A stretch of DNA of 64,000 nucleotides, taken from contig NZ_BOQP01000057.1 of NCBI RefSeq assembly GCF_018332715.1, positions 48,852 to 112,851 of the forward strand, given 5' to 3'. A model generated the notes under the pieces. It had not been told where the DNA came from, did not search any database, and worked only from the letters and a program-made list of their open reading frames with translations. The stretch is from Winogradskya consettensis (GTDB lineage Bacteria > Actinomycetota > Actinomycetes > Mycobacteriales > Micromonosporaceae). Position numbers and translations under genes: made by a program. This document shows positions 49,507-57,758 of the stretch, in pieces (positions within the stretch are counted from its first letter, which is position 1; the number at the start of each line of letters is the position of its first letter).

Positions 49507-50660
49507 GACTTCACTCTAGGGGAATCACCGGGTTGCATCGGGATGGCCGACAGGTCGAACTTTCCGCGCGGCAGGCCCTGGCTGTCGAAGAGCTCCACCA
49601 GGTGGATCTGGGCGATCTGCGGGTCGCTGAGGTCCACTGTGCCCGCACCGCGGACAGTCACGATCTCGTCGCCCGCGGGTGGGGCCAGGTGCGTTCCCCG
49701 CTCCCGCGGCGGATCCCACTCCGGGGGCAGCACCGCGAGAGCGGAGCGGAACCCGGTCGTGCGCAGCGCCGGATCGAACGGGCCCAGATAGCCCGCGAGC
49801 GCCGCCATCAGGGGCGGATCGAGCAGCGCCGCGCTCGACGGCAGGGTCGCGATCCGGTAGGAGGCCGCGCTGCCGGCCGCGCCGGGATCGAGGACCAGGA
49901 AGAAGACCAGGCGCTCCAGGAAACCGGGCTTGGGCTCCCCGCCGAGCATGACCGGGACGCTGTCGAACTGCCAGCCGTGCCGCAGGAGCTCGTCGGCCAG
50001 CCGCTCCCGGGGCTCGTCCTGGGTGGGCTCGGCGAGCAGCGCGGCGATCGCGGCGCGCACCGACCGGCGGGCGAGGACCTCGTCGAGCCCGTCGCGGCCG
50101 GAGCGGGCGACGAAGCGGTTGACGACCACGACATGGGCCGGGTCGGCCGCCGGGAGGCTCAGCTTGCCGGCGATCGCGGTCAGCAGCTCCGCGCGGCGGG
50201 TCGAGGCGTCGAGCGAGCCGCGCTCCCACTCCGGGGTGAGGTGCAGGTCGTCGTGGCCCGGCATGAACGGATCGTCCGCCAGGATGATCGACGGCGAGGA
50301 CACCTCGGGGCCGTCCGGGGTGTCGGTCACCGTCACGCGGATGTCGGCGAGCGGGCGCACGGGCGTGAGCAGCAACTGCTCGCGGACCTTGCGCAGCTGC
50401 CGGCCGGTGACCGCGGTGAGGACGTACGGCCAGAGCAGGAAGTTGACCTGTTCCCCCAGCACCAGCGGCGCCCAGCCCTCGGCGGAGTCCTTGAGCACGT
50501 CGCTCGCGTCCTCGGGCGCTATCTCGCCGGTGATCCAGAAATCGTCCGACACGCCGCCGGTCTCGACGCTGCGGTGCACGAGGAGCCAGCCGCCCGAGGT
50601 GCCGTGCGGCACCCAGACATAGCGCGTCGTCACTGTCCTTGACCCGCTGTGCCCGCTCAT
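49503..50660 (-). CDS. Hypothetical protein coupled to the DUF1707 gene
   Basis: 385 residues from the ATG at 50660, with AGGAGG 4 nt upstream; the longer frame overlaps the opposite promoter region. The protein is soluble and of mixed alpha/beta character: RYVWVPHGTSGGWLLVHRSV, VNFLLWPYVLTAVTGRQLRK, AHVVVVNRFVARSGRDGLDE, SIILADDPFMPGHDDLHLTP. I recognise no domain. The four-base overlap with the DUF1707 gene indicates a joint function. Strong third-position G+C supports real coding through its entire length. Confidence 0.7.
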   Translation of the reverse strand: MSGHSGSRTVTTRYVWVPHGTSGGWLLVHRSVETGGVSDDFWITGEIAPEDASDVLKDSAEGWAPLVLGEQVNFLLWPYVLTAVTGRQLRKVREQLLLTPVRPLADIRVTVTDTPDGPEVSSPSIILADDPFMPGHDDLHLTPEWERGSLDASTRRAELLTAIAGKLSLPAADPAHVVVVNRFVARSGRDGLDEVLARRSVRAAIAALLAEPTQDEPRERLADELLRHGWQFDSVPVMLGGEPKPGFLERLVFFLVLDPGAAGSAASYRIATLPSSAALLDPPLMAALAGYLGPFDPALRTTGFRSALAVLPPEWDPPRERGTHLAPPAGDEIVTVRGAGTVDLSDPQIAQIHLVELFDSQGLPRGKFDLSAIPMQPGDSPRVKS

Positions 50661-50815
50661 CCGGCCTCCTGCAGAACATCGCTCAGTCGGCGCAGAGTAC
50701 TGCAAATCTCCAGGTACGGACGCCAAGTGTTCGTGATCCGACGCAACCGATCGTCCAGAACGCTCCCCCCTCTACGGTGGAGGGCGGCGCAATGGGGCGC
50801 GGGCCGGGAGGATCT

Positions 50816-51256
50816 ATGCGGATCAGCGACGTAATCCACAACAAGGGTGGCCGGGTGGTCACCGTGACTCCTCAGACGACGGTGCAGGAGCTGCTCACCA
50901 CGCTCGCCGAGCACGGCATCGGCGCCGCCGTGGTGTCGGCGGACGGGCAGGCGATCGCCGGGATCGTCAGCGAGCGGGACATCGTGCGAGCGCTGGCAGG
51001 CCGGGGCGCCGCCGTGCTCACCGAGCCGGTGTCCGCGATCGCCACCGCCCGGGTCTTCACAATCGGCCCGGACGCCGACGTCGCCGATGTCGAGAAGCTG
51101 ATGACCGAGCACCGCTTCCGGCACGTGCCCGTCGTGGTCGGCGACGCCCTGACCGGCATCGTCAGCATCGGCGACGTCGTCAAGAAGCGGATCACCGAGC
51201 TCGAGGTCGAGAAGTCCGCCCTCACCGGCTACATCACCGGCGAGCGCGCGAGCTGA
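50816..51256 (+). CDS. Two-CBS-domain protein
   Basis: 146 residues from the ATG at 50816, with GGGAGGA 4 nt upstream; the longer frame is antisense to the neighbouring gene. Two CBS units: VTVTPQTTVQELLTTLAEHG with GAAVVSADGQAIAGIVSERD, and TIGPDADVADVEKLMTEHRF with HVPVVVGDALTGIVSIGDVV. Stand-alone pairs bind AMP, ATP or NADH and sense energy state. In actinobacteria they are often induced under low oxygen. It ends 3 nt from the convergent SDR stop. Confidence 0.92.
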   Translation: MRISDVIHNKGGRVVTVTPQTTVQELLTTLAEHGIGAAVVSADGQAIAGIVSERDIVRALAGRGAAVLTEPVSAIATARVFTIGPDADVADVEKLMTEHRFRHVPVVVGDALTGIVSIGDVVKKRITELEVEKSALTGYITGERAS

Positions 51257-51259
51257 CGC

Positions 51260-52054
51260 CTACGCGGTGGTGGCGATGCCTCCGTCGACGGGGATCACCG
51301 CGCCCGTCAGGTAGGCGCCCGCCCGGCCGGCAAGGAACACGGCAACACCCGCCATGTCATCGTCGCGCCCGATCCGGCGCAGCGGGGCCGCCGCCGCGAT
51401 CGCCTCGCCGAGTTCGTCGAGCGTCGCCGCCATCATCGTCGACGGGAACGGGCCCGGCGCCACGGCGTTCACGGTGACGTGCTGCGGCCCCAGTTCCCGG
51501 GCGAGGTGCCTGGTGAGCTGATGCAGCGCGGCCTTGCTGCTGGAGTACGAGTAGTTGGGCCGGTGCGGAATGTGGATGGCGGCGATGCTGCCGATGTTGA
51601 TGATCCGCGCCGGATCATCGGCGGTGCCGGCCTTGCGAAGCGTGGGCAGCAGCTCCTGGACCAGCCAGAACGGCGACTTCAGATTCAGATCGACGACCGT
51701 GTCCCAGGCCGCGTCCGGGAACGTCTCCAGCGGCTCGTCCCACAGGGCCCCCGCGTTGTTGACGAGAATGTCGAGACGATCCTCGCCTGCGGTCACGAGG
51801 CCGGACAGCCGCCGGCACTCGTCGTGGCGGGACAGGTCGGCGGGGATTGCCCGCACCTCACCGAACGCGGACAGCTGCTCCTGCGCCTGAGCGCAGGCTT
51901 CTGCGCTGCGCGAGCTGATGACCACGCGCGCACCTGCCTGGAGCAGGCCCCGCGCGATCATCATCCCGATGCCCCTGGTGCCACCGGTGACGAGCGCCCG
52001 CTTGCCACTCAGATCGAAAAGTTCCGCATGCGTTGTGAATTGGTTGACCACCAC
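51260..52054 (-). CDS. SDR-family oxidoreductase
   Basis: 264 residues. I choose the GTG at 52054, which follows a GAGAGAGG box; an in-frame start at 52105 adds 17 Arg-rich residues. Cofactor motif LVTGGTRGIGMMIARGLLQ, NNAGALWDEPLE, catalytic Ser in IINIGSIAAI, and the Tyr/Lys pair in YSYSSSKAALHQLTRHLARE. VNAVAPGPFPSTMM and TGAVIPVDGGIATT complete the classical SDR form. It is probably an NADPH-dependent 3-ketoacyl- or alcohol-type dehydrogenase; substrate unknown. It is divergent from the XRE gene at 52179, which probably controls it. Confidence 0.92.
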   Translation of the reverse strand: MVVNQFTTHAELFDLSGKRALVTGGTRGIGMMIARGLLQAGARVVISSRSAEACAQAQEQLSAFGEVRAIPADLSRHDECRRLSGLVTAGEDRLDILVNNAGALWDEPLETFPDAAWDTVVDLNLKSPFWLVQELLPTLRKAGTADDPARIINIGSIAAIHIPHRPNYSYSSSKAALHQLTRHLARELGPQHVTVNAVAPGPFPSTMMAATLDELGEAIAAAAPLRRIGRDDDMAGVAVFLAGRAGAYLTGAVIPVDGGIATTA

Positions 52055-52178
52055 GTGGCGCCTCTCTCGTTGTCGAGTGCGTCTACGAGAACCCGGATCG
52101 TGCACGGGCGGGAGTCACCGCTCTTCCGGGTAACGTCAGTACCTCCCGGCACGCCGCCGCACGACCTACGGTGGTGAT

Positions 52179-53063
52179 GTGACCGGCAGCGGGAGGGATG
52201 AGCGGGCCGGGGAGGTACGGGAGTTCCTCAGCATCCGTCGCGCCCGTCTCACGCCCCAGCAGGCAGGGTTGCCCGTCTTCGGTGGCAATCGACGGGTGAC
52301 GGGGCTGCGCCGGGAGGAGGTGGCGCTGCTGGCCGGGATGAGCATCGACTACTACATCCGCCTGGAGCGCGGGAACCTGAGCGGCGCCTCGGACGCGGTG
52401 CTGGACTCCCTGTCCCACGCACTTCAGCTCGACGATGCCGAGCGGGCCTACCTCTACGACCTGGCCCGCGCGGTCACCGCGTCCGAGCGCCGGCGACCCG
52501 TGGCGACCGGGCGGATCCGGCCGGTGGTTCTGCGGATGCTCGACGCGATGACCGACCTCCCGGCCTACATCCGCAACGGGCGGTTCGACATCCTCGCCGC
52601 CAACTCGCTCGGCCGGGCCCTGTACGCCCCGGTCTACGATTCCCCGTTGTTCGCGCAGCGTGGCCCGGTCAACACCGCGCGGTTCCTCTTCCTCGATCCT
52701 GGTTCCGCCGATTTCTGGGCCGAGCGGGAGAAGGCCGCCAACGACTCGGTCGCCTTCCTGCGCGCCGAGACCGGCCGCTCGCCGCAGGACAAAGTTCTGA
52801 CGGACCTGATCGGCGAGCTCTGCACCAGGAGCGACGAGTTCGCCCGGCGGTGGGCCGGGCACGCCGTGAAGTTCCAGCACTCGGGCGTGAAGCGACTCCA
52901 CCACCCGCTCCTCGGGGACCTGGCCCTGCCCTACGAAGCCCTCGATCCGCCCGCCGACCCCGGGCTCCGTATCACTGTCTACTCACCCGTGCCCGGCTCG
53001 CCCGAACGCCGGGCACTCGATCTCCTGGCCGGCTGGACCGGCTCGACCGCACTCGAGCGCTGA
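52179..53063 (+). CDS. XRE-family regulator with MmyB-like ligand domain
   Basis: 294 residues from a GTG start. The HTH has the family pattern REFLSIRRARLTPQQAGLPV, VTGLRREEVALLAGMSIDYY, IRLERGNLSGASDAVLDSLS. The ligand domain contains DLPAYIRNGRFDILAANSLG, HHPLLGDLALPYEALDPPAD and the closing SPERRALDLLAGWTGS. Same family as the gene at 17309 but clearly not a recent copy. It is divergent from the SDR gene across 124 nt, the usual position for regulators of this kind that control one oxidoreductase. Confidence 0.92.
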   Translation: MTGSGRDERAGEVREFLSIRRARLTPQQAGLPVFGGNRRVTGLRREEVALLAGMSIDYYIRLERGNLSGASDAVLDSLSHALQLDDAERAYLYDLARAVTASERRRPVATGRIRPVVLRMLDAMTDLPAYIRNGRFDILAANSLGRALYAPVYDSPLFAQRGPVNTARFLFLDPGSADFWAEREKAANDSVAFLRAETGRSPQDKVLTDLIGELCTRSDEFARRWAGHAVKFQHSGVKRLHHPLLGDLALPYEALDPPADPGLRITVYSPVPGSPERRALDLLAGWTGSTALER

Positions 53064-53084
53064 CTGTCGTCGCCGCGCCCTGAC

Positions 53085-53167
53085 CGAGTGAAAAGGCCGG
53101 GTGGCAGGCGGGTCACGGCGACACCGAGCAGGCAGATCGCGCCGCCGAGCAGGGCCCAGGACAGCAA
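53085..53167 (-). pseudogene. Remnant of an EamA/DMT transporter C-terminus
   Basis: Reading the minus strand from 53167 gives LSWALLGGAICLLGVAVTRL, the usual last membrane segment of an EamA-type transporter. Nothing upstream on that strand codes for the rest; instead a LysR fragment begins on the other strand. The evidence is one short segment, so the call is tentative. Confidence 0.45.
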
Positions 53168-53179
53168 CTATTTCATCCG

Positions 53180-53422
53180 ACGTCCAGATGGTGGTCGCTC
53201 CGCGAGACTTCACGGGTACGCGTGAAGCCCGCGCCCATCACCTCATCGACGACCCGTACGTCGCCCTGGTCCCACGCAGCCATCCGCTCGAGAACGAACC
53301 CGGCCCCGGTCCGGTCCATCCACGCCCTGATCCGGACCTCGGTCGAGTCGGCACCCCCGGCCCGCAGACTCCTGGAAGTTCTCCGGGAATGTGCGAACCG
53401 AGGGGCCGATCTGAGCGGCTAG
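53180..53422 (+). pseudogene. Remnant of a LysR-type regulator
   Basis: The first frame gives MVVAPRDFTGTREARAHHLI then DDPYVALVPRSHPLENE, the effector-binding strand and loop of LysR proteins. A second frame then gives IHALIRTSVESAPPARRLLE then VLRECANRGADL and a stop at 53422, like a LysR C-terminus. About 100 residues that should separate them are missing, as is the whole HTH half. The remnant abuts the DUF1996 stop on the other strand. Confidence 0.6.
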
Positions 53423-54780
53423 AAGCCGCCTGCCGTGTTGCACTTGGCCCTCTGGACGACGCAGTCCTTGACGCGCTGACCGAGGGCGGTGTTGTCCCAG
53501 GCCAGATACACATCGCCGTGCATCGAGGAGGCCATCTTGGAGGCCAGTTCGAAGCCGGCGGTGGTGCCGCTGGTGCGGTAGGCGATCACGAAGGAGATGT
53601 TCGGGATCGCGACCGGGAACTCACCCGAGCAGGTGGCGCCCCCGATGTAGCGGACGTGGGACTTGTGGTCGGGGCTGTCCAGGTGGATGCCGTCCCAGCA
53701 GTCCGGGAAGACGAGCTGGAACACCAGGTCGGCGGTCGGTGCGCAGACCGGCCAGTTGCCGTCGGCGCTGCGGCCGATCTCGCCGCCCGGGCCGGCGCAG
53801 TAGAACTGGTTGACGGTGCCGCGCGGGGTCGGCACCTGCGAGCGGGCGTCACCCGCGATCATCCGGAAGCCCTGCGGGAACGGCACGGTCGCGGACGGGT
53901 CGGCGAGCCGGGAACCGTAGTAGACCGTCACCCCGGAGGGCTCGACCGCCTGGCCGTGTTCGAAGAGCGTCGGGATCCAGTACGCCGACAGGTCCGTCGA
54001 CGGGGCGCAGCTGGTCCCGGCGTTGGCGAGCAGCGACTGCGTGGTCGTGTTGGCGTTGGTGCTGGTGTTGCCGAGGAACGAGTGCATGTGTGACGCGCCG
54101 GGCAGGCCGGGGAAGACGATCGGGTCGTCCGGCTTGGAGTGGCTGTAGTGGCAGGCGGCGTTGAACTCGGAGACGCGTACGGCGTCGGCGGGGGCCGGAT
54201 GCGTCGGCAGCGCCCGGAACGCCGCGAGCTGCGCGTTCCAGCGTGCCTGGTCCATCGTGACCCAGCCGGCCGGGGCCGAGCCGTCGCCGAACGTGAACCA
54301 GTTGAGGTTGACGAAGTCGCCGCCGGCCGGGTTCTGCAGGACGGCGAACACGGTCTGTGCGCCGGTCGGATGGGTGGTGGCCGTCGCCGTCCTCGTCACC
54401 CAGCTCTGCCAGCCGCCGGTGGCGGTGACGGGGAAGGTGGCGAGCAGCGGCCCGGTCGGCGAGCCGGTGCGCAGCTCGACGGCGCCGTTGCCCCCGGTGG
54501 CGGAGGCGAGCCGGGCCTGGACGGTCAGCGTCCCGGCCGGGCCGAGGTCGACGTTGTCGTAGCGCAGCCAGTCACCGGCGGCCAGGTAGGAGACGTTCAG
54601 GCCGCCACCGGTGTCGGCGGTCTGCTCGGTCGCGGCGCCGGACTGCGCCGCGTACGACTCGGCCTGGACGGTGACCGTGGCAGCCGCGGCGGGGCCGGTG
54701 GTCAGTGCCACCGTTCCGGCGGCGATCAGGAGCACGCCCAGGGATGCGGACAGCAGGGAGCGGGGTGTTCGTTTGCCCAT
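53419..54780 (-). CDS. Secreted CBM6-DUF1996 protein
   Basis: 453 residues. Signal peptide LGVLLIAAGTVALTTGPAAA AA (cleavage near residue 34). Residues about 36-165 are a CBM6-like module: VTVQAESYAAQSGAATEQTA, GGLNVSYLAAGDWLRYDNVD, FVNLNWFTFGD. DUF1996 follows (about residues 195-440) with its His-rich hallmarks FNAACHYSHSKPDDPIVFPG, ASHMHSFLGNTSTNANTT, VFPDCWDGIHLDSPDHKSHV and MHGDVYLAWDN. DUF1996 is widespread in fungi and actinobacteria and its activity is not established; conserved His, Asp and Cys suggest a metal site. CBM6 points to a polysaccharide substrate. Confidence 0.92.
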   Translation of the reverse strand: MGKRTPRSLLSASLGVLLIAAGTVALTTGPAAAATVTVQAESYAAQSGAATEQTADTGGGLNVSYLAAGDWLRYDNVDLGPAGTLTVQARLASATGGNGAVELRTGSPTGPLLATFPVTATGGWQSWVTRTATATTHPTGAQTVFAVLQNPAGGDFVNLNWFTFGDGSAPAGWVTMDQARWNAQLAAFRALPTHPAPADAVRVSEFNAACHYSHSKPDDPIVFPGLPGASHMHSFLGNTSTNANTTTQSLLANAGTSCAPSTDLSAYWIPTLFEHGQAVEPSGVTVYYGSRLADPSATVPFPQGFRMIAGDARSQVPTPRGTVNQFYCAGPGGEIGRSADGNWPVCAPTADLVFQLVFPDCWDGIHLDSPDHKSHVRYIGGATCSGEFPVAIPNISFVIAYRTSGTTAGFELASKMASSMHGDVYLAWDNTALGQRVKDCVVQRAKCNTAGGF

Positions 54781-54921
54781 GACGATCCTTCGGGGTAGGG
54801 GCCTCGCCGCCCGCTGAGGGGGATGAGCGGCGGTGACCGGTCGTCATCTCCTGGATACATGGATGCCACTCGATGTAACAGCGGCCGAACGTACCGCCCG
54901 GTTCCGGATTAGGTTGAAGAC

Positions 54922-55977
54922 ATGGAATATCGCCAGCTGGGCCGGTCGGGCCTCAGGATCTCCGTTCTCACCATGGGCACCATGACCTTCGGCGGGAAGG
55001 GCAACTTCGCCATGGTCGGGTCCACCGACGTCGCCGAGGCGCGGCGGCAGGTCGACCAGTGCCTGGATGCCGGGATCAACATCATCGACACCGCCGACGT
55101 CTACTCCGACGGGCTGTCCGAGGAGATCGTGGGGGAGGTTCTCGACGGGCGGCGCGACGACGTGCTCGTCGCCACGAAGGTGCGGATGCCGATGGGGTCC
55201 GGGCCCAACGACGCCGGGCTCTCCCGGCACCACATCGTGGCCGGGTGCGAGGCGAGCCTGCGCCGGCTGCGTACCGATCACATCGATCTTTATCAGGTGC
55301 ACGAGTGGGACGGCCAGACGCCCCTGGAGGAGACCCTCGAGGCCCTCGACCTGCTCGTCCAGCAGGGCAAGGTGCGCTATGTCGGCGCCTCCAACTATGC
55401 CGGGTGGCAGCTGATGAAGGCCCTGGGAGCCGCCGACCGGACCGGCACCCCGCGGTTCGTCAGCGAGCAGATCTACTACTCACTGCAGGGCCGGGACGCC
55501 GAGTACGAGCTCGTGCCCGCCGCCGTCGACCAGGGGCTCGGGGTGCTGGTGTGGAGCCCGCTCGCCGGCGGCCTGCTCTCCGGCAAGTACCGGCGCGGTC
55601 AGGAGCCGCCGGCCGGGTCGCGGCAGCTGTCCGAGTGGAACGAGCCGCCCGTCTACGACCGGGAGAAGCTCTACGACATCGTCGAGGTGCTGGTGGCCAT
55701 CGGCGAGGAGCGGGGCGTGTCCGCCGCGCAGGTGTCGCTCGCGTGGCTGCTGGGCCGGCCCGCCGTCACCTCGCTGGTGATCGGGGCGCGCACGGCCGAG
55801 CAGCTCACCGACAATCTCGCCGCGGCGGAGCTGAAACTCGGTGATGCGGAACGGACACGGCTCGATCAGGTGAGTGCCCCGGATCTGCTCTACCCGTACT
55901 GGCATCAGGCGCGTACGGCGAACGATCGGTTGTCGGCTGCCGATCTCACGTTGCTGAAACCGCACCTGAATGGGTGA
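54922..55977 (+). CDS. Aldo/keto reductase
   Basis: 351 residues. The catalytic tetrad is visible: Asp and Tyr in NIIDTADVYSDGLSEEIVGE, Lys in LVATKVRMPMG, His in HIDLYQVHEWDGQTPLEETL. NADPH is bound by SQxxYS (FVSEQIYYSLQGRDAEYELV), VWSPLAGGLLSGKYRRG and SLVIGARTAEQLTDNLAAAE. It is of the YccK/YajO-like subgroup acting on small aldehydes or ketones. It is followed by a strong intrinsic terminator and is transcribed alone. Confidence 0.93.
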   Translation: MEYRQLGRSGLRISVLTMGTMTFGGKGNFAMVGSTDVAEARRQVDQCLDAGINIIDTADVYSDGLSEEIVGEVLDGRRDDVLVATKVRMPMGSGPNDAGLSRHHIVAGCEASLRRLRTDHIDLYQVHEWDGQTPLEETLEALDLLVQQGKVRYVGASNYAGWQLMKALGAADRTGTPRFVSEQIYYSLQGRDAEYELVPAAVDQGLGVLVWSPLAGGLLSGKYRRGQEPPAGSRQLSEWNEPPVYDREKLYDIVEVLVAIGEERGVSAAQVSLAWLLGRPAVTSLVIGARTAEQLTDNLAAAELKLGDAERTRLDQVSAPDLLYPYWHQARTANDRLSAADLTLLKPHLNG

Positions 55978-56027
55978 AGCAATGATCACGCGCTCGCGTG
56001 AAATAACAAGATGAATTGCTTTCAGTC

Positions 56028-56057
56028 AAGGGCCGCCCCCGTGGGCGGCCCTTTTTT
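56028..56057 (+). terminator. Intrinsic terminator of the aldo/keto reductase gene
   Basis: An 11-bp perfect stem (56028-56038 with 56043-56053) with a four-base loop followed by a run of T (TTTTTT at 56052-56057). It is the clearest classical terminator in the window. Confidence 0.93.
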
Positions 56058-56489
56058 GGCTGCTCGTTCCGGCGCGTTGACGATGGGCGGCGCGGTGCGC
56101 TCGCGGAACAGGCCATATTGGATCGACCGAACGGGGGAGGGGCAAGAGATGACCATCTTTGAGGCAGGTCAAAGCGCTGAAAGGATGATCGATGTAGTAC
56201 CTTTGGCGCTCGCGGGCAGCACCGGAGTCCTACCTGGTGCGAACGGGGTGAACGCTCTATATCGGATTCAATCCGCCGATGTCCGCCCGCACGGCAATTG
56301 CAGGAACTGGTGGGGTAATGGACATCGATTCTGTAAAGGAATTGTTTCCGGCCCTCGACGAGAGAGAAAACTGTCCACTGAAGGCTGTAAATAAATTGTC
56401 AGTCTGCTTGAGGACGTGGACGCATTCCCGGCTATGGTTTCCGCGCTGGCGGGAATTGGGGCCCGCCTCCAGCGCGAAAGGCAACGGCT
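56058..56489 (+). other. AT-richer leader region before the glycan operon
   Basis: About 430 bp, less G+C-rich than the rest, between the terminator and the GT2 start. Contains an ORF from 56149 to 56394 (MTIFEAGQSAERMIDVVPLA...) behind a GGGGGAGGGGCAAGAG box and a second ORF from 56318 (MDIDSVKELFPALDERENCP). Neither resembles a known protein and codon use is not actinobacterial. I found no consensus c-di-GMP or c-di-AMP riboswitch. It may be a long 5' leader, a promoter region or an acquired fragment. Confidence 0.5.
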
Positions 56490-57758
56490 TTGGCTGCCGC
56501 CGTCATGATCTTGGTTTCCTTGGTTCTCGCAGGCTTCGCCGCGGTGACCCTCTGGTGGACGATGCACGCCTGGCGTACACCGGAGACCCTCGCTTCGACC
56601 CGATTCGCCGCCCCGGACGGCGAGCACAAACTGACGTTCTCCCTCCTCGTGCCCGCGCGGCACGAGCAGGCGGTCCTCGAGCACACCGTCGAGCGGCTCC
56701 TGCTCTCCACCCACGCGGGCTTCGAGATCATCATCATCGTGGGGCACGACGACCCGGAGACCGCTGAGGTCGCCATGCGGGTCGCCGCGACCTCACCCGG
56801 GCGCATCTTCGTGGTCACCGACCACAGCGAGCAGAAGAACAAGCCGCGCGCGCTCAACGCCGCGCTGCCCTACTGCCGCGGTGACGTCGTCGGGGTCTTC
56901 GACGCCGAGGACCAGGTCGACCCGGAGCTGCTCGCGCACGTCGACCACGCGTTCCGGGCTACCGGCGCGGACGTCGTGCAGGGCGGGGTGCAGCTCATCA
57001 ACTTCCACTCGAGCTGGTACAGCCTGCACAACTGCCTGGAGTACTTCTTCTGGTTCCGCAGCCGGCTGCACCTGCACGCCCGCAAGGGCTTCATCCCGCT
57101 GGGCGGCAACACCGTCTTCGTCCGCACGGAGACGCTGCGCGAGGCCAACGGCTGGGACGGCACGTGTCTCGCCGAGGACTGCGACCTCGGGGTGCGGCTC
57201 AGCAGCCGCGGCAAACGGGTCGCGGTGGCGTACGACTCCGCCGTGGTCACCCGGGAGGAGACCCCCGGGTCGGTGACCGCGCTGCTCAAGCAGCGGACCC
57301 GGTGGAACCAGGGCTTCCTGCAGGTCTACCGCAAGGGGGAGTGGCGCAAACTGCCCGGCTTCGGCCAGCGGCTGCTCGCCCGCTACACCCTGACCGGCCC
57401 GTTCCTGCAGGCGTTCTCCGGGATCGTCATCCCGATCGGCATCGCGATCGCGATCTGGGCCCGGCTGCCGGTCGGGGTCGCCCTGCTCACGTTCGTGCCG
57501 GTCATGCCGATGGTCGCGAACCTGGTCTTCCAGGTGGTCGGGCTGCGTGACTTCGGCGAGCAGTTCGACCTGCGGATCAGGTGGCACCACTACGCGCGGC
57601 TCATCATCGGCGCCTTCCCGTACGCCCTGGTGCTCGCGGTCGCGGCACTGCGCGCGGTCTGGCGCGAATACACCGGCAAGCGCAACTGGGAGCTCACGGC
57701 ACACGTCGGTGCCCACTTGACGAAACCCGCTGTCGCGGAGTCAGGAGTGACCGCGTGA
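56490..57758 (+). CDS. CslA-like processive GT2 glycosyltransferase
   Basis: 422 residues from the TTG at 56490, 9 nt after GAAAGG; the ATG at 56505 would remove five residues only. N-terminal membrane segment VMILVSLVLAGFAAVTLWWT, cytoplasmic GT2 domain, then about four C-terminal membrane segments. Catalytic motifs of a processive synthase are complete: VGVFDAEDQVDPE (Asp138 to Asp141), LAEDCDLG (Glu229-Asp230) and QRTRW (Gln268 to Trp272). These match cellulose/chitin/hyaluronan-type synthases and the shorter CslA type. It should polymerise a UDP-sugar and move the chain out through its membrane segments. It opens the five-gene operon; the next start overlaps its stop. Confidence 0.9.
   Translation: MAAAVMILVSLVLAGFAAVTLWWTMHAWRTPETLASTRFAAPDGEHKLTFSLLVPARHEQAVLEHTVERLLLSTHAGFEIIIIVGHDDPETAEVAMRVAATSPGRIFVVTDHSEQKNKPRALNAALPYCRGDVVGVFDAEDQVDPELLAHVDHAFRATGADVVQGGVQLINFHSSWYSLHNCLEYFFWFRSRLHLHARKGFIPLGGNTVFVRTETLREANGWDGTCLAEDCDLGVRLSSRGKRVAVAYDSAVVTREETPGSVTALLKQRTRWNQGFLQVYRKGEWRKLPGFGQRLLARYTLTGPFLQAFSGIVIPIGIAIAIWARLPVGVALLTFVPVMPMVANLVFQVVGLRDFGEQFDLRIRWHHYARLIIGAFPYALVLAVAALRAVWREYTGKRNWELTAHVGAHLTKPAVAESGVTA

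Noticed and set aside
56149..56394. 81-residue ORF with a purine-rich box
   Set aside because: Codon use is unlike the genome, and the sequence resembles no known protein; kept only as part of the leader description.
56058..56489. Possible c-di-GMP or c-di-AMP riboswitch
   Set aside because: The conserved cores of these classes could not be found by eye; only a general leader is reported.
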